DNA of 56,892 bases from Prochlorococcus sp. AG-355-P07 (lineage in GTDB: Bacteria; Cyanobacteriota; Cyanobacteriia; PCC-6307; Cyanobiaceae): positions 1 through 56,892 of the forward strand of contig QCEN01000011.1 of the NCBI GenBank assembly GCA_003280575.1. Direction: 5' to 3'. The notes below the pieces were generated by a model. The model ran no database searches and was not told the DNA's origin. It saw only the letters and a program-made list of their open reading frames with translations. Of this stretch, positions 1-9,409 are shown piece by piece (positions within the stretch are counted from its first letter, which is position 1; each line of letters begins with the position of its first letter). A program made the translations under genes and the position numbers.

Positions 1-125
1 GCGAAAATAATTATGTTGTTGAGGAAGTTTTGTCTATAGTTGATAGGCAAGAAGGGGGATTAGAAGCCCTTGAAAATGAAAATGTTAAATTAAAGAGTCT
101 TTTTACAATAAAAGACTTTTTATAA
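1..125 (+). CDS. pyrE: Orotate phosphoribosyltransferase, C-terminal end (partial)
   Basis: Only the last 41 codons are in the window, read in the third frame and ending at TAA 123-125. The visible peptide has the run [19 protein letters not shown], which matches the C-terminal part of bacterial PyrE, where an acidic 'VDR-EGG' segment follows the PRPP-binding loop. PyrE makes orotidine 5'-phosphate from orotate and PRPP in pyrimidine synthesis in the cytoplasm. The PRPP loop itself lies outside the window, so the name rests on a short segment. It is followed ten bases later by the YgfZ-like gene on the same strand, so the two may be co-transcribed. Confidence 0.7.
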   Translation, partial: ENNYVVEEVLSIVDRQEGGLEALENENVKLKSLFTIKDFL

Positions 126-135
126 CTATTTCAAA

Positions 136-972
136 ATGCAAGATATAAAAAAAAAGTTTTGGCTTGAAAAATTTGATTGTTTTTCTATTAGTGGAAAAGA
201 TGCAAGAAAATTTTTAAATGGAATAACAACTGGTAATATTCTTGATTCAGAAAATAAAGTTATCAAAACTTGTTGGTTAACTCCAAATGGAGTTCTAAGG
301 TCATTAATTGAAATAAATTTTTTAGAAAGGAACTTAGAGGTAATTATCTTAGCGGGTAACACTAATGAAATAATTGATTACTTTAATCAAATTATTTTTC
401 CATCGGACGAAGTACTTCTAAGTGAACCTTTCTTGATAAATAGAATTCAGGAAATTGATGAATTTAGTTCATGGAGAACTTACCAGCCTATTTTCTTCAA
501 AACAGAAGATAAAGAATTTGAAATATATAAAAATAAACTAAATTTACTAAATCCTAATGATCTAAAACTTTGGAAGATTAATCAGGCGATACCGTCATTA
601 GAAATGGAAATAAACGGAAAAAATAATCCTCTTGAGCTTGGATTGCAAGATCTTATAGATTTTAATAAAGGTTGTTATTTAGGGCAAGAAACAATGTCAA
701 AAATAAAAAATGTTTCTTCTTTAAAACAGGAAATAAGAATTTGGCAATCATTTGAATCTAATTTGAATTTAGACGCTGAAGATAAAAATTTATATTTAAA
801 TTCTGCCAAGGATATTTCTGTAGGCAAAATCACTAGTTTTTTTAAATCAGATTCTCAAATAAAAGGTTTAGCAATGATAAAAAGAAAATATTTAGAGGAA
901 GGAAGTTATTTTTTTTCAAAAATTTTTGGAAAAATTTTTATTAATAAATCTGTAGGATCAATTTTTCTTTAA
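136..972 (+). CDS. YgfZ/GcvT-domain folate-binding protein
   Basis: This 278-residue cytoplasmic protein belongs to the YgfZ/IBA57 branch of the aminomethyltransferase fold. The diagnostic signature KGCYLGQE lies near residues 178-185, with the conserved cysteine at about 180. The N-terminal half carries the 'DARKFLNGITTGNI' type segment seen in this family. YgfZ proteins bind tetrahydrofolate and help maintain certain iron-sulfur enzymes; that role is known for the family and is inferred here. The gene starts at ATG 136, ten bases after the preceding stop. Its 3' end overlaps the convergent nuclease gene by 15 bases, so no room exists for a dedicated terminator. Confidence 0.85.
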   Translation: MQDIKKKFWLEKFDCFSISGKDARKFLNGITTGNILDSENKVIKTCWLTPNGVLRSLIEINFLERNLEVIILAGNTNEIIDYFNQIIFPSDEVLLSEPFLINRIQEIDEFSSWRTYQPIFFKTEDKEFEIYKNKLNLLNPNDLKLWKINQAIPSLEMEINGKNNPLELGLQDLIDFNKGCYLGQETMSKIKNVSSLKQEIRIWQSFESNLNLDAEDKNLYLNSAKDISVGKITSFFKSDSQIKGLAMIKRKYLEEGSYFFSKIFGKIFINKSVGSIFL

Positions 973-2376
973 CTGATTTTTGATTAAGTATTCTGCAATT
1001 TGTAGAGTTGCCAAACAATCATCTTTGTTATATTGGGTAATTTTTTTTAAAAATATTTCGTTTTCTGTAATTTGATATTGAATCCACCAATAAAGGGCTT
1101 TCGGGCCACTTACATTTTTCTGCATCCATTCAAATCCAAGCCAATTAGAAACAGTTTTTAAACCATAGTTTTTAAGTGGTAATATCCAAGACTTTCTTAT
1201 TAAGGTATGTAAGTCTATAAATCTTAAGGCAAGTGAATCAATTTCTTTAACACTAAAATTTAGGTTTTTAGTAATATTAATTATTGCTATCTTTTCAGTT
1301 TCTCCATAATGCAAAACTGGCCATTCCTTTTGTGAAAAAAGTATTTCAATAATTTGCCTGTAAGATTCTTCTTTATTATTTTTAAGATTATAGATTGGTT
1401 CATAAATAAGATCTTCTTTTTTTATAGACAAATTATTTACTTTTAAAATTCCAAATAAAAAATCATGCTTTTCATCTGGATTTGACTCAATATCAAATAT
1501 ATAAAATCCCGAACAAATTTTTTCTAATAGATCTTCCGTATTATTTTTATTAGAAATGAAATATGGTTCTCCTGAGATATATGCTTGTGCTTGCTTTACA
1601 AATATGGATGCTTTTTCATACTTCTGATCTTTGAATTTAGATAATTTCTCTCCAAGTTGTTTTTCGCTATACGAAGCTAATGTTTGGGTATTACCTATTC
1701 CGTTTGCTTTGAGTAATGAGGCCGTTTTGGAACCTATTCCATCTATATCTGTTAGATATCCATTTTCTTTTGCTTCTTCGTTACAAAATTTTTGCCAGGA
1801 ACAAATATTACATTTTTTTCTATCTTGAGTTATTTCTGGTATAGATCCCTCCAAGCATTCATTCAAATTTAATAAAACATTTAAAACTTTTTTTCTTAAT
1901 TTTTTATTTAAATAAATTTCTTCAACTTTAACTTTTTTATCAAAAAATGAAATTACTAATCCTTTCTCAATTTTAGATTCTTGAAAAGATTCCATCAGCA
2001 TAGAACTAAAAGCTAAGTCAAATAAATGTTCTTTAGTTGTTTTGTGGCCTAACTTATAAACAGCAGGTAGATATTTATATTGTCCCCATTTACTTTTACC
2101 TTTAGTCTTTACAAGTAATTGTGGAAGTATCTCTGTGTTTATATTTTGGAAAATATTCCCTTTGATTTTTAATCCAATTACCCCTTGATAACCATTTTCA
2201 CAGGCTTTTAATCCTGTATATATTTCACCATTACAAAATTCAGAGAAAATTTGAAATTGATTAATTTTATCTATAGCTTTATGAGGAGACCAAACTTCAT
2301 AAGATTTTTTACCCTTAAAATCAAGCCATGCTTTTCTTTTGCATCTTGTAAAACTTTTTAAATGAAGAGAATTCAA
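958..2376 (-). CDS. TM0106-type RecB-like nuclease with RNase H-like C-terminal domain
   Basis: This 472-residue protein looks like the TM0106 family. Cys12 together with Cys189, Cys192 and Cys198 (pattern C...CxxCx5C) resembles the iron-sulfur cysteine set of Cas4/AddB-type PD-(D/E)XK nucleases. A helix-hairpin-helix follows at about 213-245 (IDGIGSKTASLLKANGIG). The C-terminal half has DIESNP near 296 and YNKDDC near 450, the acidic motifs of a DEDD/RNase H-like exonuclease fold. The architecture predicts nucleic-acid cleavage, but the cellular role of the family is not established. The start is TTG at 2376; no better start lies nearby. It is divergent from the phosphohexomutase gene 80 bases away. 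Confidence 0.75.
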   Translation of the reverse strand: MNSLHLKSFTRCKRKAWLDFKGKKSYEVWSPHKAIDKINQFQIFSEFCNGEIYTGLKACENGYQGVIGLKIKGNIFQNINTEILPQLLVKTKGKSKWGQYKYLPAVYKLGHKTTKEHLFDLAFSSMLMESFQESKIEKGLVISFFDKKVKVEEIYLNKKLRKKVLNVLLNLNECLEGSIPEITQDRKKCNICSWQKFCNEEAKENGYLTDIDGIGSKTASLLKANGIGNTQTLASYSEKQLGEKLSKFKDQKYEKASIFVKQAQAYISGEPYFISNKNNTEDLLEKICSGFYIFDIESNPDEKHDFLFGILKVNNLSIKKEDLIYEPIYNLKNNKEESYRQIIEILFSQKEWPVLHYGETEKIAIINITKNLNFSVKEIDSLALRFIDLHTLIRKSWILPLKNYGLKTVSNWLGFEWMQKNVSGPKALYWWIQYQITENEIFLKKITQYNKDDCLATLQIAEYLIKNQLKKN

Positions 2377-2456
2377 ATTATTTTTTAAGGGCGGTTTTAA
2401 AATTTACTTATATAAATTAGTATAGATAATTAAAAGAAATCAAGGAAATTTGAAAT

Positions 2457-3911
2457 TTGAAAGCTGATAAATTAGATAAGATAAAATTTGGAACTGATGG
2501 TTGGAGAGGAATTATTGGTTTTGACTTTAACCTGTCCAATTTATCAAAAGTTGTTGTCGCTGCATGTCAGGAGTTGCATTATCAATACTATAAAGAAGTT
2601 AATTCAAAGAAAATTATTATTGGATATGATCGTAGATTTATGGCTTGTGAATTTGCTAAGCAAATAGTGCCTTTTGTAAGAGGATGTGGTTTCGAACCGA
2701 TCTTATCTGATAGCTTTGTTACGACACCCTCTTGCAGTTTCTATGCCAAAGAGATGGGTTGTTTAGGAGCGTTAGTAATTACAGCTAGTCATAATCCATA
2801 TAATTGGCTGGGCCTGAAAATAAAGAGCTTTAATGGATGTTCTGTTGACGAATCTTTTACAAGTGAAGTTGAAAAAAGATTAATGCTTGGAAATTCAATT
2901 GAAAAAATAGATGGTGTTAATCAATTGGTTGATATTAAGAAATTGCATTTAGATAGAATTAAATCCTTTTTTGATATTGACTATATTTCCAAGAGATTAA
3001 AAAAAATGAAATTGAGAATTTTTGTAGATTCTATGCATGGTTCAGCTGCAAATTGTATGGCTGAGATTTTTGCTTCTAATGATTTAGAAGTTATTTCAGA
3101 AATCAGGAAAGATGCTGATCCTTTTTTTGGTGGAAAACCTCCTGAACCTCTTTTGAATTATGCAGATGATCTAAAACAAACACTAATGAAAAATTCAACA
3201 AATGGGGTGAAAACATTAGGAATTATATTTGATGGTGATGGGGATAGAATTGCGGCAATTGATGAAAAAGGAAGATACTCTAGTACTCAAGATTTACTCC
3301 CATACTTTATTAGCTATTTGGGAGAAATTAAAAATAATTCTTATCCAGTTTTAAAGACTGTTAGTGGTTCAGATATTATTAAAAATATATCAGAGAGTCA
3401 AAATAGAGATGTTTTTGAACTTCCAGTTGGCTTTAAATATATTGCTGAAAAAATGATTAAAGAAAAAATATTTATAGGAGGAGAGGAATCTGGGGGAGTT
3501 GGTTTTGGTGACTTTATGCCTGAAAGAGATGCTCTATATGCAGCGATGGTTTTATTAAATGGAATTGCTGAAAAATCTCAATTTTTATATGAAACCCTAG
3601 ATGAAATTCAAGAAGATTTTGGGCCAAGTTTTTATAAAAGAATTGATATTAAATTTCCAAATCAGTCAGAAAAAAATAACGTAAAAGAATTTATCATAAA
3701 TAATGTTCCTGAGAATATTAATAATCATAAGTTAAAAAGTATCTCAAAGATCGATGGATTAAAGTTGAGAATTGATAAAAATTTTTGGCTTCTTTTTAGG
3801 TTTTCAGGAACCGAACCTCTTTTAAGGTTATATTGTGAAGCACCAAAAGAATCTTATCTAATTGAGGTATTAGAGTGGGGTCAAGAATTTATAAATTTGG
3901 CAGGAAAATAA
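2457..3911 (+). CDS. Phosphoglucomutase/phosphomannomutase family protein
   Basis: This 484-residue alpha-D-phosphohexomutase is complete. Visible motifs are FGTDGWRG at the N-terminus, the phosphoserine loop TASHNP with the catalytic serine at about 111, the metal-binding loop DGDGDR at 259-264, the sugar-binding GGEESGG near 342, and the phosphate-binding FSGTEP at 449-454. Family members interconvert hexose 1- and 6-phosphates; the loop sequences alone do not settle glucose versus mannose. The start appears to be TTG 2457, with an AAGG ribosome-site-like sequence about ten bases upstream. The next gene begins two bases after the TAA, so the two are almost certainly one transcript. Confidence 0.9.
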   Translation: MKADKLDKIKFGTDGWRGIIGFDFNLSNLSKVVVAACQELHYQYYKEVNSKKIIIGYDRRFMACEFAKQIVPFVRGCGFEPILSDSFVTTPSCSFYAKEMGCLGALVITASHNPYNWLGLKIKSFNGCSVDESFTSEVEKRLMLGNSIEKIDGVNQLVDIKKLHLDRIKSFFDIDYISKRLKKMKLRIFVDSMHGSAANCMAEIFASNDLEVISEIRKDADPFFGGKPPEPLLNYADDLKQTLMKNSTNGVKTLGIIFDGDGDRIAAIDEKGRYSSTQDLLPYFISYLGEIKNNSYPVLKTVSGSDIIKNISESQNRDVFELPVGFKYIAEKMIKEKIFIGGEESGGVGFGDFMPERDALYAAMVLLNGIAEKSQFLYETLDEIQEDFGPSFYKRIDIKFPNQSEKNNVKEFIINNVPENINNHKLKSISKIDGLKLRIDKNFWLLFRFSGTEPLLRLYCEAPKESYLIEVLEWGQEFINLAGK

Positions 3912-3913
3912 GG

Positions 3914-4489
3914 ATGAAAAATTTATATTTAGCGAGTAAGAATAAAGGTAAAATTGAAGAATATAAGAAATTGCTTGCTGGGGTTAATTGTAAATTGTTA
4001 CTCCAGCCAGAAGCATTAGAAGTTGAAGAGGATGGACTGACATTTAGAGATAATGCAATTAAAAAAGCGAGTGAAGTTTCGAGAAAAACGAATAATTTTT
4101 CAATAGCAGATGATTCAGGAATTTGTATTGAAGCACTAGGTGGTAAGCCTGGGATTTACTCATCTAGATATGCAGAAAATGATAAGAAGAGAATTGAACG
4201 AGTTTTAAGAGAACTTGATGGAGTTCAAAATAGAAGTGCTTTCTTTATTGCTAATATTTGTGTTTGTTCCCCAAATGGTGAAGTGATTATTGAATCTGAG
4301 GCCAAATGTCATGGCAATATTATTGTCAACCCCAGAGGAAAAAGTGGTTTTGGGTATGACCCAATTTTTGAGGAGAGTTCCACCAGATTAACTTTCGCAG
4401 AAATGAATAGTGATATTAAATACTCTTGTAGTCACAGAGGTAAAGCATTAAAAAAAATTATTCCAGATTTAATTGAAATTTTTTCTTAA
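3914..4489 (+). CDS. rdgB: RdgB/HAM1-type XTP/dITP pyrophosphatase
   Basis: The protein is 191 residues from the ATG at 3914. A longer in-frame extension reaches into the upstream gene, but the ATG directly after TAAGG and homology to the family start (LYLASKNKGKIEEYKKLL) favour this start. The family motifs are present: the SxNxGK-like loop, ADDSGI near 73-78, SRYA near 90, and SGFGYDPIF near 145. These enzymes hydrolyse deaminated purine nucleoside triphosphates (XTP, ITP, dITP) to monophosphates, keeping them out of DNA and RNA. Length fits the family (about 190-200). It is coupled to the phosphohexomutase gene and converges on the carotenoid oxygenase gene with a two-base gap. Confidence 0.88.
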   Translation: MKNLYLASKNKGKIEEYKKLLAGVNCKLLLQPEALEVEEDGLTFRDNAIKKASEVSRKTNNFSIADDSGICIEALGGKPGIYSSRYAENDKKRIERVLRELDGVQNRSAFFIANICVCSPNGEVIIESEAKCHGNIIVNPRGKSGFGYDPIFEESSTRLTFAEMNSDIKYSCSHRGKALKKIIPDLIEIFS

Positions 4490-4491
4490 AT

Positions 4492-6015
4492 TCAATTAAC
4501 CCAAGATCCATGAAGGCCATGAGGAATTGAAATGGGTAATTCATAAACAGCTAATTCTTTTAAGTCTTTTGCGTCTAATATCACTAAATCGCTTCCTCTT
4601 CTTTCTCCGTTCCATAGAAGTATAAATAAAAATCCCTCATCTTCTTTTGAAGAGTTTTCTGATGGGACCATAATTGGTTCACTAACAAATCCACTTGGAC
4701 CTGCTGACCAAGAAATCTCTTCCTTAGAAGTTAAATTTATTTTTTTTATTGCTTGAAGTGGAGCGTTCCCCATCTTTTGAGATGTGCTTGCCATCCAACT
4801 AAAAGTTGCTTTTAATCCTAAGTTTTTAGGATTAACAACAGCAAATTCACAACATTGTTCACTTAAAGTTTCAAGTTCAGAAGTTGCTTTCTTAAGATCA
4901 ATAATTGATCTTTTCAGTTTTCCTTCTGGATATTTATCAAAGTCAATATCCCTAAAATTTTCGTCTGGACCAACTGATGGGAAATCATCATAAAAAATAC
5001 TATCTAAAACGACTTTGGAATCTTTTTCATATGCATTTACATGATGAAAAACGAATCCTTCTGGAGCATCTATTGTTAAAGGAGGCTGACCTCTAAATAA
5101 TCCACTTTCTCTGGGGATGATAAAAAACTTTGCCTTTTTATTTGGGTTTGACTTTAGACATTGTGCTGCTCCTCTTTGGCCCATGACAAAAGGAAGAGGA
5201 TTGAAGTCAATAGCATTCTGTAAAAATATCGCCCAATTAGTTGTAATTGCGAAATCATGAAGGAATGCAAAGCCATTTAATGTATCTTTTCTATCAAAAA
5301 TAAGCTCTCCAGAATTTGTACCAGCATTATCAAATTCCATTAATCTAATGGTACTTTTTGGCCCGGTTTGTACTCCAAAAGTGACTAAAAGTTCTGAAGA
5401 TGCATTTGAGTTTAGGTCTGTTTTGGGATGAGCACTGAATGCTTCGTTGGGCTTGAGTACCCCTTTTAATGTTGTTAAACCAATAGTGTCAAGACTATCA
5501 GGATCCATTGCATGTGGACCTGCTGCTTCCCATAATGCGAGAATTTCATCTCCTAATTTAATGACATGAGTATTAGCGATATTTTTGAATTTTAGATCTA
5601 ATGCATTATTTAAAATTCCTCCATTTTTTTGTGTTCCAAAAACACCTCTATAAATAAATTTATTTATTTTTTCTTCTTCCAAATAGCCTTTAGTTTTAAC
5701 AAATCTATTTGTTAAGAATGGATGACCATTTTCGAATTTTATGGATGTTATCATTCCATCACCATCAAATGGATGATGAACCCATTGTCCACCTCTCTCT
5801 AATATTCCTGGTCCATTTCTTAATAATGTTCCATTTAAATTTTTAATATTATTACCTTTGCTAATTTTTAGAGGCTCTTTAGTAAGCTCCTTTTCTACAT
5901 TTTGGTAAGCACTTGACCAATCTTCTTTATTAAAAATTTTAAATTTATCAATTTTTTTATCTTGTAAATTAGTCACAACAATATTATTACTGTTTATATC
6001 TTCGCCAAAAATCAA
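4492..6015 (-). CDS. Carotenoid/apocarotenoid oxygenase
   Basis: This protein of about 507 residues belongs to the RPE65/carotenoid cleavage dioxygenase family, seven-bladed propellers with a non-haem iron held by four histidines. Candidate ligands lie in the expected order: the AHPKTD segment (near 196), LHDFAITTNW (near 253), FHHVNAYE (near 330), and IPHGLHGSW at the extreme C-terminus. Such enzymes cleave carotenoids or apocarotenoids oxidatively, giving products such as retinal-like aldehydes; the substrate here cannot be read from sequence. The start shown is TTG at 6015 and is uncertain; a GTG about 13 codons further in is an alternative. The gene lies 33 bases downstream of hisB on the same strand. 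Confidence 0.88.
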   Translation of the reverse strand: MIFGEDINSNNIVVTNLQDKKIDKFKIFNKEDWSSAYQNVEKELTKEPLKISKGNNIKNLNGTLLRNGPGILERGGQWVHHPFDGDGMITSIKFENGHPFLTNRFVKTKGYLEEEKINKFIYRGVFGTQKNGGILNNALDLKFKNIANTHVIKLGDEILALWEAAGPHAMDPDSLDTIGLTTLKGVLKPNEAFSAHPKTDLNSNASSELLVTFGVQTGPKSTIRLMEFDNAGTNSGELIFDRKDTLNGFAFLHDFAITTNWAIFLQNAIDFNPLPFVMGQRGAAQCLKSNPNKKAKFFIIPRESGLFRGQPPLTIDAPEGFVFHHVNAYEKDSKVVLDSIFYDDFPSVGPDENFRDIDFDKYPEGKLKRSIIDLKKATSELETLSEQCCEFAVVNPKNLGLKATFSWMASTSQKMGNAPLQAIKKINLTSKEEISWSAGPSGFVSEPIMVPSENSSKEDEGFLFILLWNGERRGSDLVILDAKDLKELAVYELPISIPHGLHGSWVN

Positions 6016-6048
6016 CTGAATTGTGGCTGATTCGAAAAAATTCCTATT

Positions 6049-6654
6049 TTATTGTTTTTCTAACATCCCTTTACTGCTTGGAATTGAATCAGATCTTCTT
6101 GGATCTATTTCGGTAGCCATTCTCATTGCTCTTGAAAAAGCTTTAAAGCAAGCCTCAACTATGTGATGTGAATTACTACCTCGTATTTGATTAATATGCA
6201 GAGTAATACCGCTGTTATTTATAAAGGCAATAAAAAACTCTCTTACTAGTTCAGTATCATAATTTCCTATTCTTGGGGCTTTTAATTCAAGATCATAAGA
6301 TAGATGCGGTCTACCAGAGCAGTCTAAAGTGACTTGAACTAATGCTTCATCTAATGGGGCAAAGAAATGCCCAAATCTGCTTATTCCTTTTCTTTCTCCT
6401 AAGGCTTTTGAAAATGCTTTGCCTAATGCGATTCCTACATCTTCATTTGTATGATGATCATCAATATGGGTATCTCCAATTGCTTTTATTTTTAAATCGA
6501 ACAAACCATGACTGGATATTTGATGAAGCATATGATCTAAGAACGGTATGCCGGTATCAATCTCAGAAATCCCATTTCCATCTAAATTTATAAATACAGA
6601 AATATCTGTTTCATTCGTTTTTCTTTTTATTTTAGATTGCCTTTGAGATGACAT
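6049..6654 (-). CDS. hisB: Imidazoleglycerol-phosphate dehydratase
   Basis: This 201-residue enzyme catalyses the sixth step of histidine biosynthesis, dehydration of imidazole glycerol phosphate to imidazole acetol phosphate. The metal-binding motif DDHHTNED is at about 65-72, and the second half carries the matching [17 protein letters not shown] segment near 162-178, as expected for this internally duplicated fold. The length is typical of monofunctional HisB without the phosphatase domain found in enterobacteria. The ATG start at 6654 is well placed. It follows fabI by 20 bases on the same strand and precedes the carotenoid oxygenase, so the three probably share a transcript although their pathways are unrelated. 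Confidence 0.95.
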   Translation of the reverse strand: MSSQRQSKIKRKTNETDISVFINLDGNGISEIDTGIPFLDHMLHQISSHGLFDLKIKAIGDTHIDDHHTNEDVGIALGKAFSKALGERKGISRFGHFFAPLDEALVQVTLDCSGRPHLSYDLELKAPRIGNYDTELVREFFIAFINNSGITLHINQIRGSNSHHIVEACFKAFSRAMRMATEIDPRRSDSIPSSKGMLEKQ

Positions 6655-6674
6655 TTTTATGCAAAAAACTTAGT

Positions 6675-7457
6675 TTACATTCCATTAATGCAGTAACCCG
6701 CATCAACATAAATTGTTTGGCCTGAAATGCCGCTAGAGAGACCACTTAATAAAAAAGCAGCTGTATTACCTACTTCTGTTTGAGTGACTGTTCTGCGCAA
6801 AGGAGCCTTTTCTTCAACATTGTGAATCATATCTAAAATGCCACCTATAGCAGAACTCGCAAGTGTTCTTATAGGGCCAGCACTTATTGCGTTAACTCTG
6901 ACTTGTTTTCCGGGACCAAGTTCTGCAGAAAGATATCTTACTGAAGCTTCTAAAGCTGCTTTAGCAACTCCCATCACGTTATAGTTAGGAATCGCTCTTT
7001 CTGAACCTAAATAAGTTAATGAGACAACTCCAGCACCATCGCTAAAAAGTGGTTTTGCTGCTTTACATAATGGTGCTAACGAATAAGCACTTATATTTAG
7101 AGCCCTATCAAAACCCTCTGAAGTGGTAGCACTATAATCTCCAATCAATTCATCGCGTCCTGCAAATGCTAGGCAGTGAACTAATCCGTCAATTTGCCCC
7201 CAATTGTCTTTTATATTTTTAAAGATTTCTTCTATTTGAGCTGGATTTTGAACATCAAGAGGCAAAAATAACGATGGGTTTAAAGGTTGAGTTAGTTCTC
7301 TAACTTTAGACTCGAATCTTCCCTTATCATCAGGCAAATATGTGATTCCAAGTTCTGCCCCAGCTTTTGAAAGTTGTTGAGCGATACCCCATGCTATTGA
7401 ACGATTGTTGGCAATTCCCGTAACAAGAATTTTTTTGCCAGTTAGATTTAGAAGCAT
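6675..7457 (-). CDS. fabI: Enoyl-[acyl-carrier-protein] reductase (FabI)
   Basis: This 260-residue short-chain dehydrogenase family member carries out the last reduction of each fatty-acid elongation cycle. The atypical nucleotide-binding motif GIANNRSIAWGIA near residues 14-26 is specific to FabI rather than FabG. The catalytic pair is visible as Tyr159 and Lys166 in YNVMGVAK (spacing Y-x6-K), followed by the VNAISAGPIRTLA substrate-loop segment. The C-terminus GQTIYVDAGYCINGM is standard. The ATG start at 7457 leaves a 105-base divergent spacer to the disrupted redoxin gene, which must contain the promoter. FabI is normally essential, so the gene should be intact, and it is. Confidence 0.96.
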   Translation of the reverse strand: MLLNLTGKKILVTGIANNRSIAWGIAQQLSKAGAELGITYLPDDKGRFESKVRELTQPLNPSLFLPLDVQNPAQIEEIFKNIKDNWGQIDGLVHCLAFAGRDELIGDYSATTSEGFDRALNISAYSLAPLCKAAKPLFSDGAGVVSLTYLGSERAIPNYNVMGVAKAALEASVRYLSAELGPGKQVRVNAISAGPIRTLASSAIGGILDMIHNVEEKAPLRRTVTQTEVGNTAAFLLSGLSSGISGQTIYVDAGYCINGM

Positions 7458-7562
7458 TTTGTTTATTATTTATATTATTCTCCTATATGAAAGTACCTAT
7501 CTTTACGGATTACTGCAAAATGTACAATAATTTTCAAATATCAAAGAATTTTTAACTCGAAC

Positions 7563-8156
7563 ATGGTAAGAACAAATTCTATGGTTTTGGAATTAGGTTT
7601 TCAATTACCGAATTTCGAAATGTTAAATGCTAATTCTTCAAAAAATGAATATTTTAATTCTCATAATCTAGATAATCGGCATTTACTTTTAATGTTTATT
7701 TGTGCCCATTGCCCATTTGTTAAATATATTGAGAATCAAATTTTCACCTTAAGTAAAGAAATTGAAAATAAGGTTCAAACAGTTGCAATCTCTAGTAATG
7801 ATATTATCACTCATCCTTCAGATTCTCCTAAAAATTTGCGATTATAAGCACAATCACAGGGATGGAGTTTTCCTTACTTATATGATGAAAATCAAAATTT
7901 TGCTAAGGAATTAAAAGCGGCTTGCACCCCAGATTTTTATCTTTTTTCAAATGAAGGAGATGGAGATTTTTTATTGTATTATCATGGCCAATTAGATGAT
8001 AGTAGACCAGGTAATAATATCCCTCTATCTGGAAAAGATTTGAGATCTGCTGTAAAAGATTTGAATCAAGATAATTCTTATCCTTCAAATCAGATGCCTT
8101 CTTTAGGTTGCAATATAAAATGGACTCCTGGTAAAGAACCAAGTTGGTTTAAATGA
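7563..8156 (+). pseudogene. Redoxin/thioredoxin-like protein interrupted by an in-frame TAA
   Basis: A continuous reading frame of 198 codons is broken by one TAA at 7845-7847. Upstream the peptide has the thioredoxin-fold pattern FICAHCPFVKYIENQ (a CxxCP redox motif near residue 52) and ISSNDIITHPSDSP; downstream, in the same frame, it continues AQSQGWSFPYLYDENQ and CTPDFYLF, the cis-proline region of the same family, to a TGA at 8154-8156. Together they make one AhpC/TSA-redoxin-like protein of normal length. Because both halves share a frame, the break is a single substitution (for example CAA to TAA), not an indel. The 5' part alone would lack the second half of the fold. Recent inactivation, readthrough or a sequence error are all possible. 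Confidence 0.8.
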
Positions 8157-8209
8157 ATTAAAAATTTTTTTTACCCATAGAAATATGGTTTAGGGTTAAT
8201 ATATTCACT

Positions 8210-9409
8210 ATGCAGATACCTCCATTTACTTTAAAAAGGCAATACCACGAAATTGGCTCAGAAATTGAGAGTGAGGTTTCCAAAGTTTTAAAAGGGGGCC
8301 AGTATATTGGAGGACAAGAAATTGCCAAATTTGAGGAGAGTTTTTCAAATCTGATTGGTGTTGAAAATACTATTGGATGTAATAGTGGAACTGATGCTTT
8401 AGTATTAGCTTTGCGCGCACTAGATATTGGTGTGGGTGATGAAGTTATTACCTCTTCTTTTAGCTTTTTTGCAACTGCAGAGGCTATTAGTGCAGTTGGT
8501 GCTAATCCTGTTTTGGTAGATATAGATCCAGAAACTTATCTCATTAATACTGAACTAATAGAACACGAAATAAATTCTAATACCAAGGCAATTATGCCAG
8601 TTCATTTATTTGGTAATGCAGTGAATATGACCTTAATAAAATCTTTGGCCAAGAAATATGACTTAAAAGTAATCGAAGATTGTGCTCAGGCAACATGCAC
8701 AATGTGGGAAAATTCCAAAGTTGGTAGTATCGGTGATATAGGCTGTTTTAGCTTTTTCCCTACTAAAAATTTAGGAGCTGCTGGAGATGGTGGAGCAGTA
8801 ACAACTTCAGATCAGAAGATTGCAAAAAAAATTAGAGAACTTGCTGTTCATGGCAGCCCAATAAGATATCATCATACCCAAATTGGATATAACAGCAGAC
8901 TTGATACCATTCAAGCTGCCATATTAAACATTAAAGTTAAATATATTTCTAAGTGGATTAATAATCGCCAAAAAATTGCTAATAATTACCTAAAGTTATT
9001 AGAAAAAAATCCATTTATTAGTTTTCCAAAAATTAGTTCTGATTCAATTTCCCATTCCTGGAATCAATTTGTCATCAAATTAAGAAACGATAAATATTTT
9101 TTAAATGAAGATTTTTCAAATTTATTTGATACTGATTGCAAAAAATACTATTCCTTAAGGAATTTGGTAAAACAACAACTTTTTGAAAAAGGGATTAACT
9201 CAATTATTTATTATCCAATTCCAATACACGCACAAATAGCTTACAAAAATAAAAATTTTTCTAGAACAAAACTCATTAATACAGAGAGAATTTGTACAGA
9301 AGTTCTTAGTCTTCCAATGTTTCCTGAAATTTCTTATGAAGAGCAAGTTTATGTAGCAGAAAATTTAAATAAAGTTTTGAAGAATTGTATTGTGGAAATT
9401 CAAATTTGA
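8210..9409 (+). CDS. DegT/DnrJ/EryC1/StrS-type sugar aminotransferase
   Basis: This 399-residue PLP-dependent enzyme belongs to the family that transaminates nucleotide-linked keto sugars for surface polysaccharides. The Schiff-base lysine is Lys186 in FFPTKNLGAAGDGG. Other family features are GTDALVLALRALDIGVGDEVIT near 60-81, the EDCAQA segment near 157, and the active-site YNSRLDTIQAA near 227. Substrate is not predictable from the sequence. The ATG start at 8210 follows a 53-base gap after the broken redoxin gene. The 3' end overlaps the convergent photolyase gene by ten bases. It stands alone rather than in a polysaccharide cluster. Confidence 0.88.
   Translation: MQIPPFTLKRQYHEIGSEIESEVSKVLKGGQYIGGQEIAKFEESFSNLIGVENTIGCNSGTDALVLALRALDIGVGDEVITSSFSFFATAEAISAVGANPVLVDIDPETYLINTELIEHEINSNTKAIMPVHLFGNAVNMTLIKSLAKKYDLKVIEDCAQATCTMWENSKVGSIGDIGCFSFFPTKNLGAAGDGGAVTTSDQKIAKKIRELAVHGSPIRYHHTQIGYNSRLDTIQAAILNIKVKYISKWINNRQKIANNYLKLLEKNPFISFPKISSDSISHSWNQFVIKLRNDKYFLNEDFSNLFDTDCKKYYSLRNLVKQQLFEKGINSIIYYPIPIHAQIAYKNKNFSRTKLINTERICTEVLSLPMFPEISYEEQVYVAENLNKVLKNCIVEIQI

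Noticed and set aside
7845-7860. A frameshift as the cause of the broken redoxin gene
   Set aside because: Both halves are in exactly the same frame; one TAA explains the break, so no insertion or deletion is needed.
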